DNA of 64,000 nt. It comes from Leptospira kanakyensis (GTDB taxonomy: Bacteria > Spirochaetota > Leptospiria > Leptospirales > Leptospiraceae). The stretch is from positions 71,459 through 135,458 of the forward strand of contig NZ_RQFG01000001.1 in NCBI RefSeq assembly GCF_004769235.1, given 5' to 3'. The position numbers were made by a program, and so were the translations under genes. Below the pieces are notes generated by a model. It worked only from the letters and a program-made list of their open reading frames with translations. It did not search any database and had not been told where the DNA came from. Numbering within the stretch: the stretch's first letter is position 1; each line of letters starts with the position of its first letter. Positions 26,357 through 35,181 of this stretch are shown here, in pieces.

Positions 26357-28254
26357 TGGTAAATTCCTTCAATTTGTTTTGAAAATACTTCCGAAATGAC
26401 ATTTCGCTTCATTTTCAAAGTTCTTGTCATTTCGACATCGGGATCAAAGGGACGAGATACCACATAAAAATTGTTAGCTGGCACCATTTCGAACCCTTTG
26501 AATCCGTTTTCTCTAGATATAATGCGTGAAATCTCTGCTCGGTATAATTCCCGAACTTTCGGATTTGAATTCCATTCACCTGCTTTTTCTTTGGAAATTC
26601 CTGGAACTTTTGTTTCCACTGCTTCGAAGTTGGGAACAATCAGAGCACCTAATGTCTTTTTATCATGACCCACTACCATCACCTGGTCAATGAAAGGAGA
26701 AGTTAAAAGTTTGTCTTCGATTGGGATGGGTTCCACGTTTTCCCCGCCAATAAGTGCAATGGTATCTTTCGATCTACCAGCAAACACTAGTTCACCTCTG
26801 TGAGAAATCATCATCAGATCTCCCGTATCAAAAAAACCGTCCGTATCAAATACAACTTGGTTGAGTTCAGGTCGTTTATAATAACCTTTTAGAATTTGTT
26901 TGGATTTGATCCATAAGGTTCCTTTGGCACCAACTTCGGTCACAATCTTTCCCGTATCATCTTTCAATCGAATTTGATACCCGGCTATCGGAATTCCTAC
27001 AGTTCCTTTGGTTGGTTTGGTGTTGGATCGAATAGACACAACCGCAGATGTTTCTGTCATTCCATACCCTTCTAGAACTTTGAGTCCAATCGCAGATAAA
27101 AATCCATCCACTACACTAGGAAGAGCTGAACCTGCAGAAATACAAATTCTGATACGACCACCCAGGGCTTTATGGATCGCAGAAAATATTTTGATACTAA
27201 TTAGTTTTAATGGAGATAACAAAACTAAAATAAAAAATCCATAAGTTCGTTTGATGAGTGAAACAAAGAAATTTGGTTTTTTGATTTCAAATTCAAATCC
27301 AAAAGACATGGCATAGTAATGAGCCCAAGTGGAACCTAGTTTCAAAAAGAAATGGAATAATTTTTCCTTGAACCCTCCTTCTTTTGCAACTTTAGCAATG
27401 ATTCCATTGTATACCGATTCCCAAATCCTAGGTACAGAAGGAAATATGGTTGGTCGGAAATCTCTTAAATCATCTTTGAGTGATGACATATTGGAGATTA
27501 AAAAATCGATTCCAAGAAAAATACCTGCATATTCGATCGCTCTTTCGAAAGCATGCCATGGCGGAAGCAAACTCACTGCATTATCATTTGCATTCATATC
27601 CAATCGAGAGATGGTATTTTGAATCGCTGTGATCCATCCTTTTTGGGACAACATCACACCTTTAGGATTTCCCGTGGTTCCCGATGTATAAATCAAAGTG
27701 GCGAGGGCATCTGGATCTGTTTGTTCAATCCTTGATTCTAATGTTTGTTTGCCGTTACGACTCCATCTTTCTTTACCTTTGTTCACGAGAGCTAAAATGG
27801 AATTTTCACCCTCATACAAATCCCCTTGGTCAGTTTCCAAAATAAAAATTTGTTTTAAATGAGGGAGCTCACTCGACAAATCATCGATCCGTTTTTTATC
27901 CTTTGGTTTTTGTACCACGAGGTATTTGGCTTCTGAATGGTTTAAAATATAAAGTATCTCCTCTCGGACAATGTCAGTTCCTCGGGGCACCACTACCGCA
28001 CCGGAAACCAAAATGGCCATATCGGTGCGAAGCCAGTTGACAGTGGCATCACAGAAAAATCCAATCCGGTCTCCTACCTCGACACCGAGATCAATCAAAC
28101 CCAGAGTCAAGTGGTCGACAAACTGCTTCAAATCTCCAAAGCTGATCCCAGGAAATTCGGTGGCCGATTTTCGTTTCCGGAAGGAGACTTTGTTTGGAAG
28201 GGCGTCGGCGACATGGACGAGGGCTTGGTAAAGGTTATCGTAGTTTTTGATCAT
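26353..28254 (-). CDS. Long-chain fatty acid--CoA ligase (AMP-binding)
   Basis: A 633-residue adenylate-forming enzyme that activates fatty acids with ATP and CoA. The P-loop motif is LIYTSGTTGNPKGVMLSQKG, the A5 motif GYGMTETSAVVS, and the hinge region FDTGDLMMISHRGELVFAGR. Length fits long-chain ligases. The ATG at 28254 is chosen because AAGG lies nine bases before it; the frame is open for 19 more codons. It is the first gene of a four-gene leftward operon (ligase, dehydrogenase, sensor kinase, MaoC). Confidence 0.95.
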   Translation of the reverse strand: MIKNYDNLYQALVHVADALPNKVSFRKRKSATEFPGISFGDLKQFVDHLTLGLIDLGVEVGDRIGFFCDATVNWLRTDMAILVSGAVVVPRGTDIVREEILYILNHSEAKYLVVQKPKDKKRIDDLSSELPHLKQIFILETDQGDLYEGENSILALVNKGKERWSRNGKQTLESRIEQTDPDALATLIYTSGTTGNPKGVMLSQKGWITAIQNTISRLDMNANDNAVSLLPPWHAFERAIEYAGIFLGIDFLISNMSSLKDDLRDFRPTIFPSVPRIWESVYNGIIAKVAKEGGFKEKLFHFFLKLGSTWAHYYAMSFGFEFEIKKPNFFVSLIKRTYGFFILVLLSPLKLISIKIFSAIHKALGGRIRICISAGSALPSVVDGFLSAIGLKVLEGYGMTETSAVVSIRSNTKPTKGTVGIPIAGYQIRLKDDTGKIVTEVGAKGTLWIKSKQILKGYYKRPELNQVVFDTDGFFDTGDLMMISHRGELVFAGRSKDTIALIGGENVEPIPIEDKLLTSPFIDQVMVVGHDKKTLGALIVPNFEAVETKVPGISKEKAGEWNSNPKVRELYRAEISRIISRENGFKGFEMVPANNFYVVSRPFDPDVEMTRTLKMKRNVISEVFSKQIEGIYQ

Positions 28255-28373
28255 AGGTTTTGCCTTTTCGTGGGAAACTTTTACGGAAATGTAGGATGCA
28301 TAAAAAACCACTGTTCGTTTTTTGCAAGTTTTTTCTTATTTTTGACAAACTTTTAGAAAGGTAGGGCATAATT

Positions 28374-28973
28374 ATGTTCTTTTGGATTCATGATGGGCGT
28401 ATTTTACCGACAACACCACCCGCCACCTCAGATCGGGTGCATAAAATCCATCCAGGAGGCAAAAGTTCTCCGGTTTCTGGGGAAGGGAGTGAATCCCAAA
28501 ATGCGCCATCCTCCTCTTTTTTACACCGCTCCCCCGGGGATGTTTACAAAGAAGCAGCGGGACCGACCGAAAAAACGGTCTACTTCCTCCGAGAAATCAT
28601 GTCACAACCCGCCTACGCCCTACCCTCTACTGAAACCATAGCCAGTTGTTTGGATTTTATGTTAGAAAAAAGGATCCGCCATCTCCCCATCACCGATGGA
28701 CAGGGAATCCTTGTTGGATTTGTTTCCGACCGGGACATTTTAGAAAAAAGTAAGTCCTATGAAAGAGACTGGCCAGTTTCCGACATAATGACCAAACGAG
28801 TATTAGTTGGATCGCCGCAATCAGAAATCAGAGGAGTTACGAAAGTTCTTTTGGAAGAAAGAATTGGATGTATTCCTGTCGTAGATGACGATAATCATCC
28901 TATTGGTATCGTCACAAGATCGGATTTACTCCGATTGTTACTCAAGTATCCAAATTTGAATATCATTGTGTAA
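28374..28973 (+). CDS. Protein with tandem CBS domains
   Basis: A 199-residue soluble protein. The last 130 residues form two CBS repeats (REIMSQPAYALPSTETIASC to GFVSDRDILEK; VSDIMTKRVLVGSPQSE to GIVTRSDLLRLL). Such pairs bind adenosine nucleotides and act as energy sensors. The first 70 residues are Pro/Ser-rich and probably disordered. Starting at the first ATG keeps a short hydrophobic N-terminus (FFWIHDGRI) that I believe is typical of leptospiral relatives. The symporter gene follows after eight bases, so CBS control of transport is a fair guess. Confidence 0.85.
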   Translation: MFFWIHDGRILPTTPPATSDRVHKIHPGGKSSPVSGEGSESQNAPSSSFLHRSPGDVYKEAAGPTEKTVYFLREIMSQPAYALPSTETIASCLDFMLEKRIRHLPITDGQGILVGFVSDRDILEKSKSYERDWPVSDIMTKRVLVGSPQSEIRGVTKVLLEERIGCIPVVDDDNHPIGIVTRSDLLRLLLKYPNLNIIV

Positions 28974-28981
28974 GGAAATTT

Positions 28982-30415
28982 ATGATCTGGGATTTATTCG
29001 TTCTTATCTTTTATTTTGTTATCGTTTTTTATTTTGGATTTCATTTTGCAAAGAACAACCAAAAAGAAGAAGATTTTTACTTAGCGAAAAAAGAAATCCA
29101 TTGGATTTTTCTATTACTTTCTCTCGTTGCAACGGAAACTTCGAGTTTAACATTTTTAAGTATACCGTCGTTAACTTTCAAAGGAGATTACCGGTTCCTA
29201 GAAATTGCTTTTGGATATTTGATCGGAAGGACAGTGGTAGCTTTGTATCTGTTGCCATCCTATTTTTCAGGAAATACAATTTCTGTTTATGAATATATAG
29301 GAAACCGATTAGGTAAATCTCCACAAAAAACCATGTCTTTTGTTTTTACCATCTCTCGTTTACTTGGTGATGGGATCAGATTGTATATAAGTTCCTTACC
29401 TATTGCCTTTCTTTTAGAAAAGATGGGCCTAAAACTTTCACCGGAAGTTTTAGGAATGATCGCCCTCACAACTCTGAGTATTGTCACCATCATCTATTCT
29501 GTGGTGGGAGGATTTCGAGCCATTGTCTTTACGGATGTGCTCCAATGGTTTATCTACATATTAGGTGGGATTTTTGCACTCGGTCTACTGATTTATAAAT
29601 TAGAAATTCCTATGGGCGAAGGGATCACAAATCTCCAAACTTTAGGAAAATGGAATTTATTTGTATTGGATTACCTTGCCGAAGGTGACAATAGTTATTT
29701 TATCGTATTTGCTCTGATAGGTGGAGCCTTTATCTCGATTGGATCTCATGGAACCGATTTAATGTTAGTCCAACGAGTTATTGCCACAAAAAATTTAATT
29801 TCTGGCCAAAAGATTTTGATTGGAAGTGGAATCCTTGTTATCTTTCAATTCATACTTTTTCTTCTGATCGGATCTCTTCTTTATCTTTTTTACCAAGGCC
29901 AAACCATGGCACCCGACAAAGTATTTAGCCAATTCATTGTGAATGAAGTTCCCTCACCGATTCTCGGAATTCTTGTGGCAGCCATCCTTGCCAGTGCTAT
30001 GTCCACACTCAGTTCCACCATCAATTCACTTTCCCTCACTTGGGCACGAGATTGGGGAATGGACCAATGGTTTTCTCCGAAAGCCTTGTCCTTGTTTTTC
30101 GGAATCACTCTATTTGTTTCCAGCCTCATCCCTTACTTTCTCATCCAAACATGGGAAAAGGGACTTTTAGAAATGGGTCTCACTATTTTTTCCTATACTC
30201 TCGGGCCTTCCATTGCCGTTTTCTATTTGGCGAAAGCAAACAAGGACTTACCCGTTTCCGGTAGAGTTTTTTCGGGATTTTTCCTTACGAGCATCCTTAG
30301 CACCGTAGCAATTGGGGTGGGATTCAAAATTTCCTTTACCCTTCTCATCCCCATCGGATTTGGAACCCTTGTGTGCCTTGTTCAAATTTCTCGATTCATT
30401 TATAAAAAAAATTGA
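28982..30415 (+). CDS. Sodium:solute symporter (SSS family)
   Basis: A 477-residue transporter with about 13 membrane helices. The N-terminus (FYLAKKEIHWIFLLLSLVAT, then ETSSLTF), the GGFRAIVFTDVLQW segment and LVQRVIATKNL match the SSS family (PutP, PanF, SGLT). These proteins move sugars, amino acids, carboxylates or nucleosides with Na+; the substrate cannot be read here. GGAAATTT stands before the ATG. It is cotranscribed with the CBS protein. Its stop codon overlaps a TTGACA sequence that may serve the leucine leader. Confidence 0.92.
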   Translation: MIWDLFVLIFYFVIVFYFGFHFAKNNQKEEDFYLAKKEIHWIFLLLSLVATETSSLTFLSIPSLTFKGDYRFLEIAFGYLIGRTVVALYLLPSYFSGNTISVYEYIGNRLGKSPQKTMSFVFTISRLLGDGIRLYISSLPIAFLLEKMGLKLSPEVLGMIALTTLSIVTIIYSVVGGFRAIVFTDVLQWFIYILGGIFALGLLIYKLEIPMGEGITNLQTLGKWNLFVLDYLAEGDNSYFIVFALIGGAFISIGSHGTDLMLVQRVIATKNLISGQKILIGSGILVIFQFILFLLIGSLLYLFYQGQTMAPDKVFSQFIVNEVPSPILGILVAAILASAMSTLSSTINSLSLTWARDWGMDQWFSPKALSLFFGITLFVSSLIPYFLIQTWEKGLLEMGLTIFSYTLGPSIAVFYLAKANKDLPVSGRVFSGFFLTSILSTVAIGVGFKISFTLLIPIGFGTLVCLVQISRFIYKKN

Positions 30416-30451
30416 CAGGAATTCTTGGTTCAGTTCGTCTAAAAGTTAACA

Positions 30452-30502
30452 ATGAAATTATCTGCTAACATTCAGTTGCTCCTCCTCCTCGAACTAGTAT
30501 AG
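30452..30502 (+). CDS. Leucine-rich leader peptide of the leuA attenuator
   Basis: A 16-codon reading frame encodes MKLSANIQLLLLLELV. Seven of 16 residues are leucine, with five consecutive Leu codons (TTG then four CTC), and one further Leu codon just before the stop. This is the composition expected of a leader peptide whose translation measures charged tRNA-Leu. Its stop codon sits in the loop of the first hairpin of the attenuator. The ribosome site is weak (AAAAG 7 bases upstream). The gene it precedes makes the first committed leucine-pathway enzyme, which supports the call. Confidence 0.85.
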   Translation: MKLSANIQLLLLLELV

Positions 30503-30566
30503 ATCGAGGGAGACAGCGCTGTGTGACAAAGCCCACTCCCAACCGGGAAGTGGGCTTTTTTTATTT
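30485..30566 (+). promoter_or_regulatory. Transcription attenuator with alternative hairpins
   Basis: Four segments can be paired. Segment 1 (30485-30492, in the Leu codons) pairs with segment 2 (30504-30512), closing over the leader stop. Segment 2 (GGGAG, 30508-30512) can instead pair with segment 3 (CTCCC, 30536-30540) as an antiterminator. Segment 3 (AAAGCCCACT-CCC, 30528-30540) pairs with segment 4 (GGG-A-AGTGGGCTTT, 30545-30558) as a terminator followed by a run of seven T then ATTTT. Leucine shortage would stall the ribosome on segment 1 and favour 2:3, allowing leuA transcription. This is inferred from sequence only. Confidence 0.85.
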
Positions 30567-30607
30567 TGGTCCTCCCGGTCGAGAGTTTGAGCGGATACGG
30601 AGGAACC

Positions 30608-31792
30608 ATGAAACCAAAACAAATCAAAATCCAAGACGTTACCTTAAGGGACGGAAACCAAGCTTTACGAAAACCATGGACATTGGAGGAAAAAATCGAA
30701 GTCTTCGATTTGTTAGTCGCATTGCGTGTCGACGGGATCGAAGTGGGATTTCCCTCTTCCAACGAAACAGAGTTTGTCGCAAGTAAAACCTTAGCGGAAC
30801 GAGCACCTAAGGGAATGCCCATTGCGGGACTTTCTCGGGCCAACGAAACGGAAATCAGAAAAACCTGGGAAGCCATCCAATTTGCAAAGAATCCTAGAAT
30901 GCATATTGTCTATCCAGTCAGTGATTTTTCGATCCGTCATGTTTTGAAAATTTCAGAACAAGAAGTCATCCAAAAGATTCATAACTCCGTTTCTTTTGCC
31001 AGATCCATTGTAGGACCTGAGGTTGAGATCCAATTTTCTGGCGAACATTTTGGAGATGCCATTGAAAACTTTGCGTTCACCAAAGAAGCATTTTTAGCGG
31101 CGATTGAAGCAGGTGCCAATATCATCAACTTACCCAACACAGTCGAAAGATACCGTCCGATGATATTTGTCAATATGGTGAAAGAGATGAAAGATTTTAT
31201 TGGAGAACGTTCCAAAGTATCTGTCCACACTCATAATGACTTAGGAATGGCTACGGCAACGTCCGTAGAATGTGTGTATGTTGGTGCAGAACAAATTGAA
31301 GTGGCGCTCAACGGATTGGGTGAAAGAGCGGGAAACACAAATTTATATGAAACCGTCATCGCATTACACCAAAATGGCGAAAACTTAGGAATCAACTTCG
31401 AAAGAATTTATCCAACGGCCAAACGAATTGCAGAGATGACAGGAATTCCGATTGGAGAAAAAACGCCCATCATTGGTGAAGATATTTTTTCACATAGATC
31501 AGGGATCCACCAAGATGGAGTTGCCAAGACCATCAAACAATCCAAAGGTGCTTACCGAACTTTTTCTCCTGAATTTGTGGGAAGAAATGATTCCGAAACC
31601 ATTTCTTTTACGAACCAATCTGGACATAGAGCCATCCAGTTTTTGTTAGAAAAACGAGGGATCGTAATACCTACAGAAGAAATCCACCGTTTGTTTGAAA
31701 TAGCCAAAACTATCTCCTCAAAAGAAAACAATCGAGAAATCACCGAAGCAGAGTTAGTGGATTTAGCGAGCAGTATGACAGTTTCCCTCTGA
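30608..31792 (+). CDS. leuA2: 2-isopropylmalate synthase, short form lacking the regulatory domain
   Basis: A 394-residue DRE-TIM metallolyase. IQDVTLRDGNQ near the N-terminus, VSVHTHNDLGMATATSVE, GLGERAGNTNL and HRSGIHQDGV are all typical of the isopropylmalate/homocitrate/citramalate synthase group. The C-terminal LeuA allosteric domain (about 120 residues) is absent. In Leptospira a short LeuA2 and a separate citramalate synthase are known; the leucine leader upstream favours a leucine-pathway role here. Homocitrate synthase remains possible. GGAGG lies four bases before the ATG. leuCD are about 20 kb away. Confidence 0.85.
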   Translation: MKPKQIKIQDVTLRDGNQALRKPWTLEEKIEVFDLLVALRVDGIEVGFPSSNETEFVASKTLAERAPKGMPIAGLSRANETEIRKTWEAIQFAKNPRMHIVYPVSDFSIRHVLKISEQEVIQKIHNSVSFARSIVGPEVEIQFSGEHFGDAIENFAFTKEAFLAAIEAGANIINLPNTVERYRPMIFVNMVKEMKDFIGERSKVSVHTHNDLGMATATSVECVYVGAEQIEVALNGLGERAGNTNLYETVIALHQNGENLGINFERIYPTAKRIAEMTGIPIGEKTPIIGEDIFSHRSGIHQDGVAKTIKQSKGAYRTFSPEFVGRNDSETISFTNQSGHRAIQFLLEKRGIVIPTEEIHRLFEIAKTISSKENNREITEAELVDLASSMTVSL

Positions 31793-31824
31793 ACAAGAGG
31801 GAGTTTCGTCCAGAGAATCTCTGG
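31784..31824 (+). terminator. Hairpins after leuA2
   Basis: A seven-base stem, TCCCTCT and AGAGGGA, with a five-base loop spans the leuA2 stop and is followed by a short T stretch. A second palindrome, CCAGAGA-A-TCTCTGG (31810-31824), follows at once. Together they probably end leuA2 transcription, but neither has a long U-run. Confidence 0.5.
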
Positions 31825-31842
31825 GGTAAATCCTACTGAATC

Positions 31843-31872
31843 ATTGACAAATCTTTGTCAATCTGCCATAAT
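31843..31872 (+). promoter_or_regulatory. Strong promoter with a palindromic operator over the -35 box
   Basis: TTGACA (31844-31849), a 17-base spacer and CATAAT (31867-31872) form a near-consensus sigma-70 promoter before the amidohydrolase gene. The -35 box is the left part of a perfect nine-base inverted repeat, ATTGACAAA-TC-TTTGTCAAT. A protein bound there would block RNA polymerase, so this is a likely operator. The regulator is not identified. Confidence 0.75.
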
Positions 31873-31897
31873 TTTGTTTGGTTTTTCCGGAGGTATT

Positions 31898-33646
31898 ATG
31901 GCAGACACTCTCATCAAACAGGCAAGAATTTTTGATGGAAGTACAAATCCATCTTTTGTGGGTGATGTGCGAATCAAAGACGGTAAGGTTCAAACCGTTT
32001 CAAAAACAGAATTAAATCCAAATTCTGGAGAAACTGTGATCGATGCCAAAGGACTTTGGCTTACACCAGGGTTTATAGACTTTCATACTCATTATGACGC
32101 AGAGATTGAAATGGCACCGGATCTTTCTGAATCGGTACGCCATGGTGTCACAACCATTTCTCTCGGAAGTTGTTCTCTCAGTTTGGCTGTGGGTGATCCG
32201 ACAGACCTTGCTGATATGTTCAGCCGAGTGGAAGCCATTCCCCGAAAGAATGTTTTATCCATTTTAGAAAGTAAAAAAAATTGGAACTCCGCCTCCGAAT
32301 ATAAAAAACACTTAAATGCAATGCCTCTCGGTCCCAATGTCACGTCCTTTGCGGGACACTCGGCTATCCGTGCCCATGTGATGGGTCTCGAACGTTCCTT
32401 AACAAAAGGAGAAAACCCCACAAAACAAGAGTTAGAGAAAATGAACCAACACCTAGAAGAAGCACTAGATGCTGGTTTTATGGGTTTATCGATTAATACC
32501 TTAGTATGGGATAAAATGGATGGGTCTAGATTTAGATCAAGACCACTCCCTTCTACTTACGCCAATTGGAGCGAATACGAATACCTAAACAAAACCTTAA
32601 GAAAAAGAGGAAAAATTTTCCAAGGGGTTCCGAACGTTTCTACAAAAATCAACGTGTTAATGTTTTTAAAAGAAGCATTTGGTATTTTTCGTAAACCTCT
32701 AAAAACAACTGTGATCTCACTTATGGATGTGAAGTTTGATCCAGGTTTGTATAAACTTCTTAATATCATTGGTAGAATCACAAATACAATCTTTCGATCT
32801 GATTTTAAATTTCAGGCACTTCCGGAACCATTTGATTTGTATGCTGATGGAATGGATGTGGTTGTCTTTGAAGAATTTGCAGCCGGTGCCAAAGCCAATC
32901 ATATTGAAGATGAGTTAGAAAGAAAACAACTGATGAAAGATCCAACTTACCGGTCGTGGTTCAAACGCCAATGGACAAATTGGTTTTTACCTCGTGTTTT
33001 TCATAGGAACTTCAAAGAAACAAAAATTGTGGATGCTCCAGACAAATCATTGATTGGAAAATCAATTGATGATGTTGCCAAAGAAAAAGGTGTACATTCC
33101 GTAACTGCATTTTTAGATCTTGTATCCGAACATGGAAACAAAGTGCGTTGGTACACTGTAATGGCCAACCATAGAAAAGAGCCGTTACAAAAAATAGTTT
33201 CTTATCCAGACATCCTTATCGGTTTTTCTGATGCCGGCGCTCACTTACGTGGTATGGCACATTATAACTTTCCCCTTCGTATGTTAAAACTTGTACGCGA
33301 TGCGGAACTAGAGAAAAAACCGTTTATGACAATGGAAAGAGCAGTACACCGTCTAACAGGAGAGATTGGAGATTGGTTTGGAATTGATGCCGGTTATATC
33401 AAAGAAGGAAAAAGAGCAGACCTTGTCCTTATTGATCCTACAAAATTAGATGATTCCCTTGCAAAGGATGTGGAAGCACCTATGCCATTTATGGAAGATT
33501 TCAAACGTTGGGTTCGCCGTAACGATGACACTGTAAAAAAAGTTTTTATCAATGGAAAACTAGCAGTCGATCAGGGAAAACCAGTATCGGGACTCGGAAA
33601 AGAAAAAGGATACGGTAGTTTTCTCGCCTCCACCATCGGTAGATAA
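31898..33646 (+). CDS. D-aminoacylase/N-acyl amino acid amidohydrolase-family enzyme
   Basis: A 582-residue metal-dependent amidohydrolase. The N-terminal composite domain is followed by GFIDFHTHYDAE with the HxH metal pair near residue 65. GVTTISLGSCSLS resembles the D-aminoacylase GVTT.. segment, and GFSDAGAHLRGMAHYN carries the conserved Asp and His at the end of the barrel. The family includes N-acyl-D-amino acid deacylases and related hydrolases; the substrate is uncertain. CCGGAGG precedes the ATG at a good distance. It is a single gene with its own promoter-operator. Confidence 0.88.
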   Translation: MADTLIKQARIFDGSTNPSFVGDVRIKDGKVQTVSKTELNPNSGETVIDAKGLWLTPGFIDFHTHYDAEIEMAPDLSESVRHGVTTISLGSCSLSLAVGDPTDLADMFSRVEAIPRKNVLSILESKKNWNSASEYKKHLNAMPLGPNVTSFAGHSAIRAHVMGLERSLTKGENPTKQELEKMNQHLEEALDAGFMGLSINTLVWDKMDGSRFRSRPLPSTYANWSEYEYLNKTLRKRGKIFQGVPNVSTKINVLMFLKEAFGIFRKPLKTTVISLMDVKFDPGLYKLLNIIGRITNTIFRSDFKFQALPEPFDLYADGMDVVVFEEFAAGAKANHIEDELERKQLMKDPTYRSWFKRQWTNWFLPRVFHRNFKETKIVDAPDKSLIGKSIDDVAKEKGVHSVTAFLDLVSEHGNKVRWYTVMANHRKEPLQKIVSYPDILIGFSDAGAHLRGMAHYNFPLRMLKLVRDAELEKKPFMTMERAVHRLTGEIGDWFGIDAGYIKEGKRADLVLIDPTKLDDSLAKDVEAPMPFMEDFKRWVRRNDDTVKKVFINGKLAVDQGKPVSGLGKEKGYGSFLASTIGR

Positions 33647-33694
33647 AAATATTTCCTGTCGGATGCCTTTACGAAATTCGTCTAAGTATCCGAC

Positions 33695-34501
33695 ATGGAA
33701 ATTTCTAAAAAATTAATCACATCCGTAATTTTCCTCGGCCTAACCTTTAGTTTTACCCAGTGTTCCTCTGCCAAAGGAATGAAAAGAGAAAGTCAGAAAA
33801 ATTTCTCTTACGATGAAGCTGAGGGTTATGCACCTTCTGTTGCTGCAGCACCCAAGGCTGCCCCATCAGGAGAAATCTCACAAAATACAACAAAACCATT
33901 AAAACGAATGATGGTGTATTCTGTGAATGTGAATTTGCAGTCAAAAGAAATTGAAGCCAAGGTTACAGAAGTAATCAAACTTGCCGAGTCGTTCGGAGGT
34001 TATGCGCTCCAATACAGTTCGAACGGGAGTGTTAACTTAAAAATCCCTGCAGAAAAACTAAAACAGTTTTTATTTACCTTACGAAACCAATCCCAGAATT
34101 ATTCGGAAGAAGTCTCCGCACAAGATGTAACGGAAGATTATACGGATACAGAAATCCGTATGGAAAATGCTCTTAAAATGCGAATTCGGCTTTTAGAAAT
34201 TTTAAAAACAGCAAAAACTTTGGAAGAAACTTTAAAAGTAGAAGCCGAGTTAAATAAAATTTCTGAATCCATCGAGAGATTTGAAGGAAGATTAAAATAT
34301 CTTTCGAGTGCAATCCAACTATCTTCTGTTCATGTACAAGTTCGTCAAAAATGGGAACCTGTTGTCCAAAAAGAATACAAACCAGGACCGCTTGGGTACC
34401 CTTTTTATTATCTCTACATTGGTTTAGGAAAAGTGAAAGATGGAGTCCTTTGGCTTTTTGTCCAAGAAATCCCCAAGGAAAAAACAGAAATTCCGGACTA
34501 A
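33695..34501 (+). CDS. DUF4349 lipoprotein
   Basis: A 268-residue predicted lipoprotein. The signal stretch ends in SFTQCSSAKG, a spirochaetal lipobox. RMMVYSVNVNLQSKEIEAKV and FGGYALQYSSNGSVNLKIPA match DUF4349, with a helical coiled-coil segment near residues 150-215. The end has a weakly hydrophobic segment (LGYPFYYLYIGLG) that may be a membrane anchor. Family function is unknown. The gene is 48 bases after the amidohydrolase and may be read from the same promoter. Confidence 0.82.
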   Translation: MEISKKLITSVIFLGLTFSFTQCSSAKGMKRESQKNFSYDEAEGYAPSVAAAPKAAPSGEISQNTTKPLKRMMVYSVNVNLQSKEIEAKVTEVIKLAESFGGYALQYSSNGSVNLKIPAEKLKQFLFTLRNQSQNYSEEVSAQDVTEDYTDTEIRMENALKMRIRLLEILKTAKTLEETLKVEAELNKISESIERFEGRLKYLSSAIQLSSVHVQVRQKWEPVVQKEYKPGPLGYPFYYLYIGLGKVKDGVLWLFVQEIPKEKTEIPD

Positions 34502-34514
34502 GAAATTTAGTTTA

Positions 34515-34545
34515 ACTAACCTAGTTTTGATTAAACTGGGTTAGT
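34515..34545. terminator. Hairpin between convergent genes
   Basis: A 13-base stem (ACTAACCTAGTTT and AAACTGGGTTAGT, with one U-G pair in the rightward transcript) surrounds a five-base loop. It lies between the DUF4349 gene and the leftward TetR gene and could stop transcription from both sides. No U-run follows, so efficiency is uncertain. Confidence 0.5.
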
Positions 34546-34578
34546 GCAGCCGAAACCACGGACAGAATGTATCATAAA

Positions 34579-35154
34579 TTAATTTTTAATGATACGTTCT
34601 GCGGATACAATCATCTGTGATTTCATTCTTTCAATGACCTTACGATCTTTGGTTAAAGCATACAACCGGAGTCCGCCCAGATAACTCATATACAACTCAT
34701 AACTGAGAGCCCGTACTTGATCAGAACGTAAACTAGGAGCAAAGTTTAAAATACAAGTTTCTACAGTTTCCAGAACATGATGGACGGCTTTATTTCTGTA
34801 CGAATCAAATTGGCTCAAATGAGAAATTTCACCAGAAAATAAGGCAATGGGGCAATCCTTTCTAGAAGTATTCCTTTGGTTCCGAACAATGAAGTTGACC
34901 CACTTTTCAATGAAGTCGGACATATCACTCGCCTTGGCAAGTACCTTCAACATCACAACACGTTGTTGTTCGGAAAGATAATTTAGATATTCGAAACCGA
35001 TATCGTCTTTTGAAGGAAAATGGTCGTAGAGAGTTTTTTTATAGGCGCCAGCCTTTTCTAAGATCTCGGCAATGCCCGTTGCTTGGAAACCTTTTTCCCG
35101 AAACAAAGCGAAGGAACTTTCTAAGATTTTTTGTTTGGGTTTCAAAATAGACAC
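34579..35154 (-). CDS. TetR-family transcriptional regulator
   Basis: A 191-residue regulator with an N-terminal TetR helix-turn-helix: ILESSFALFREKGFQATGIA then EILEKAGAYKKTLYDHFPSK. The C-terminal ligand domain is of the TetR_C_16/YcdC-like form with DCPIALFSGEISH, a segment seen in regulators near quinone or xenobiotic genes. No obvious target is adjacent; the PhoD-like gene is upstream in the same direction, 27 bases away, and the two may be cotranscribed. Confidence 0.9.
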   Translation of the reverse strand: MSILKPKQKILESSFALFREKGFQATGIAEILEKAGAYKKTLYDHFPSKDDIGFEYLNYLSEQQRVVMLKVLAKASDMSDFIEKWVNFIVRNQRNTSRKDCPIALFSGEISHLSQFDSYRNKAVHHVLETVETCILNFAPSLRSDQVRALSYELYMSYLGGLRLYALTKDRKVIERMKSQMIVSAERIIKN

Positions 35155-35181
35155 ACTCCCGAAATTTCCTTTTATAAAAAA

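Noticed and set aside
28342..28372. TTGACA and CATAAT before the CBS gene
   Set aside because: The spacer is 19 bases and the -10 box ends one base before the ATG, so transcription would begin inside the gene; too uncertain to list.
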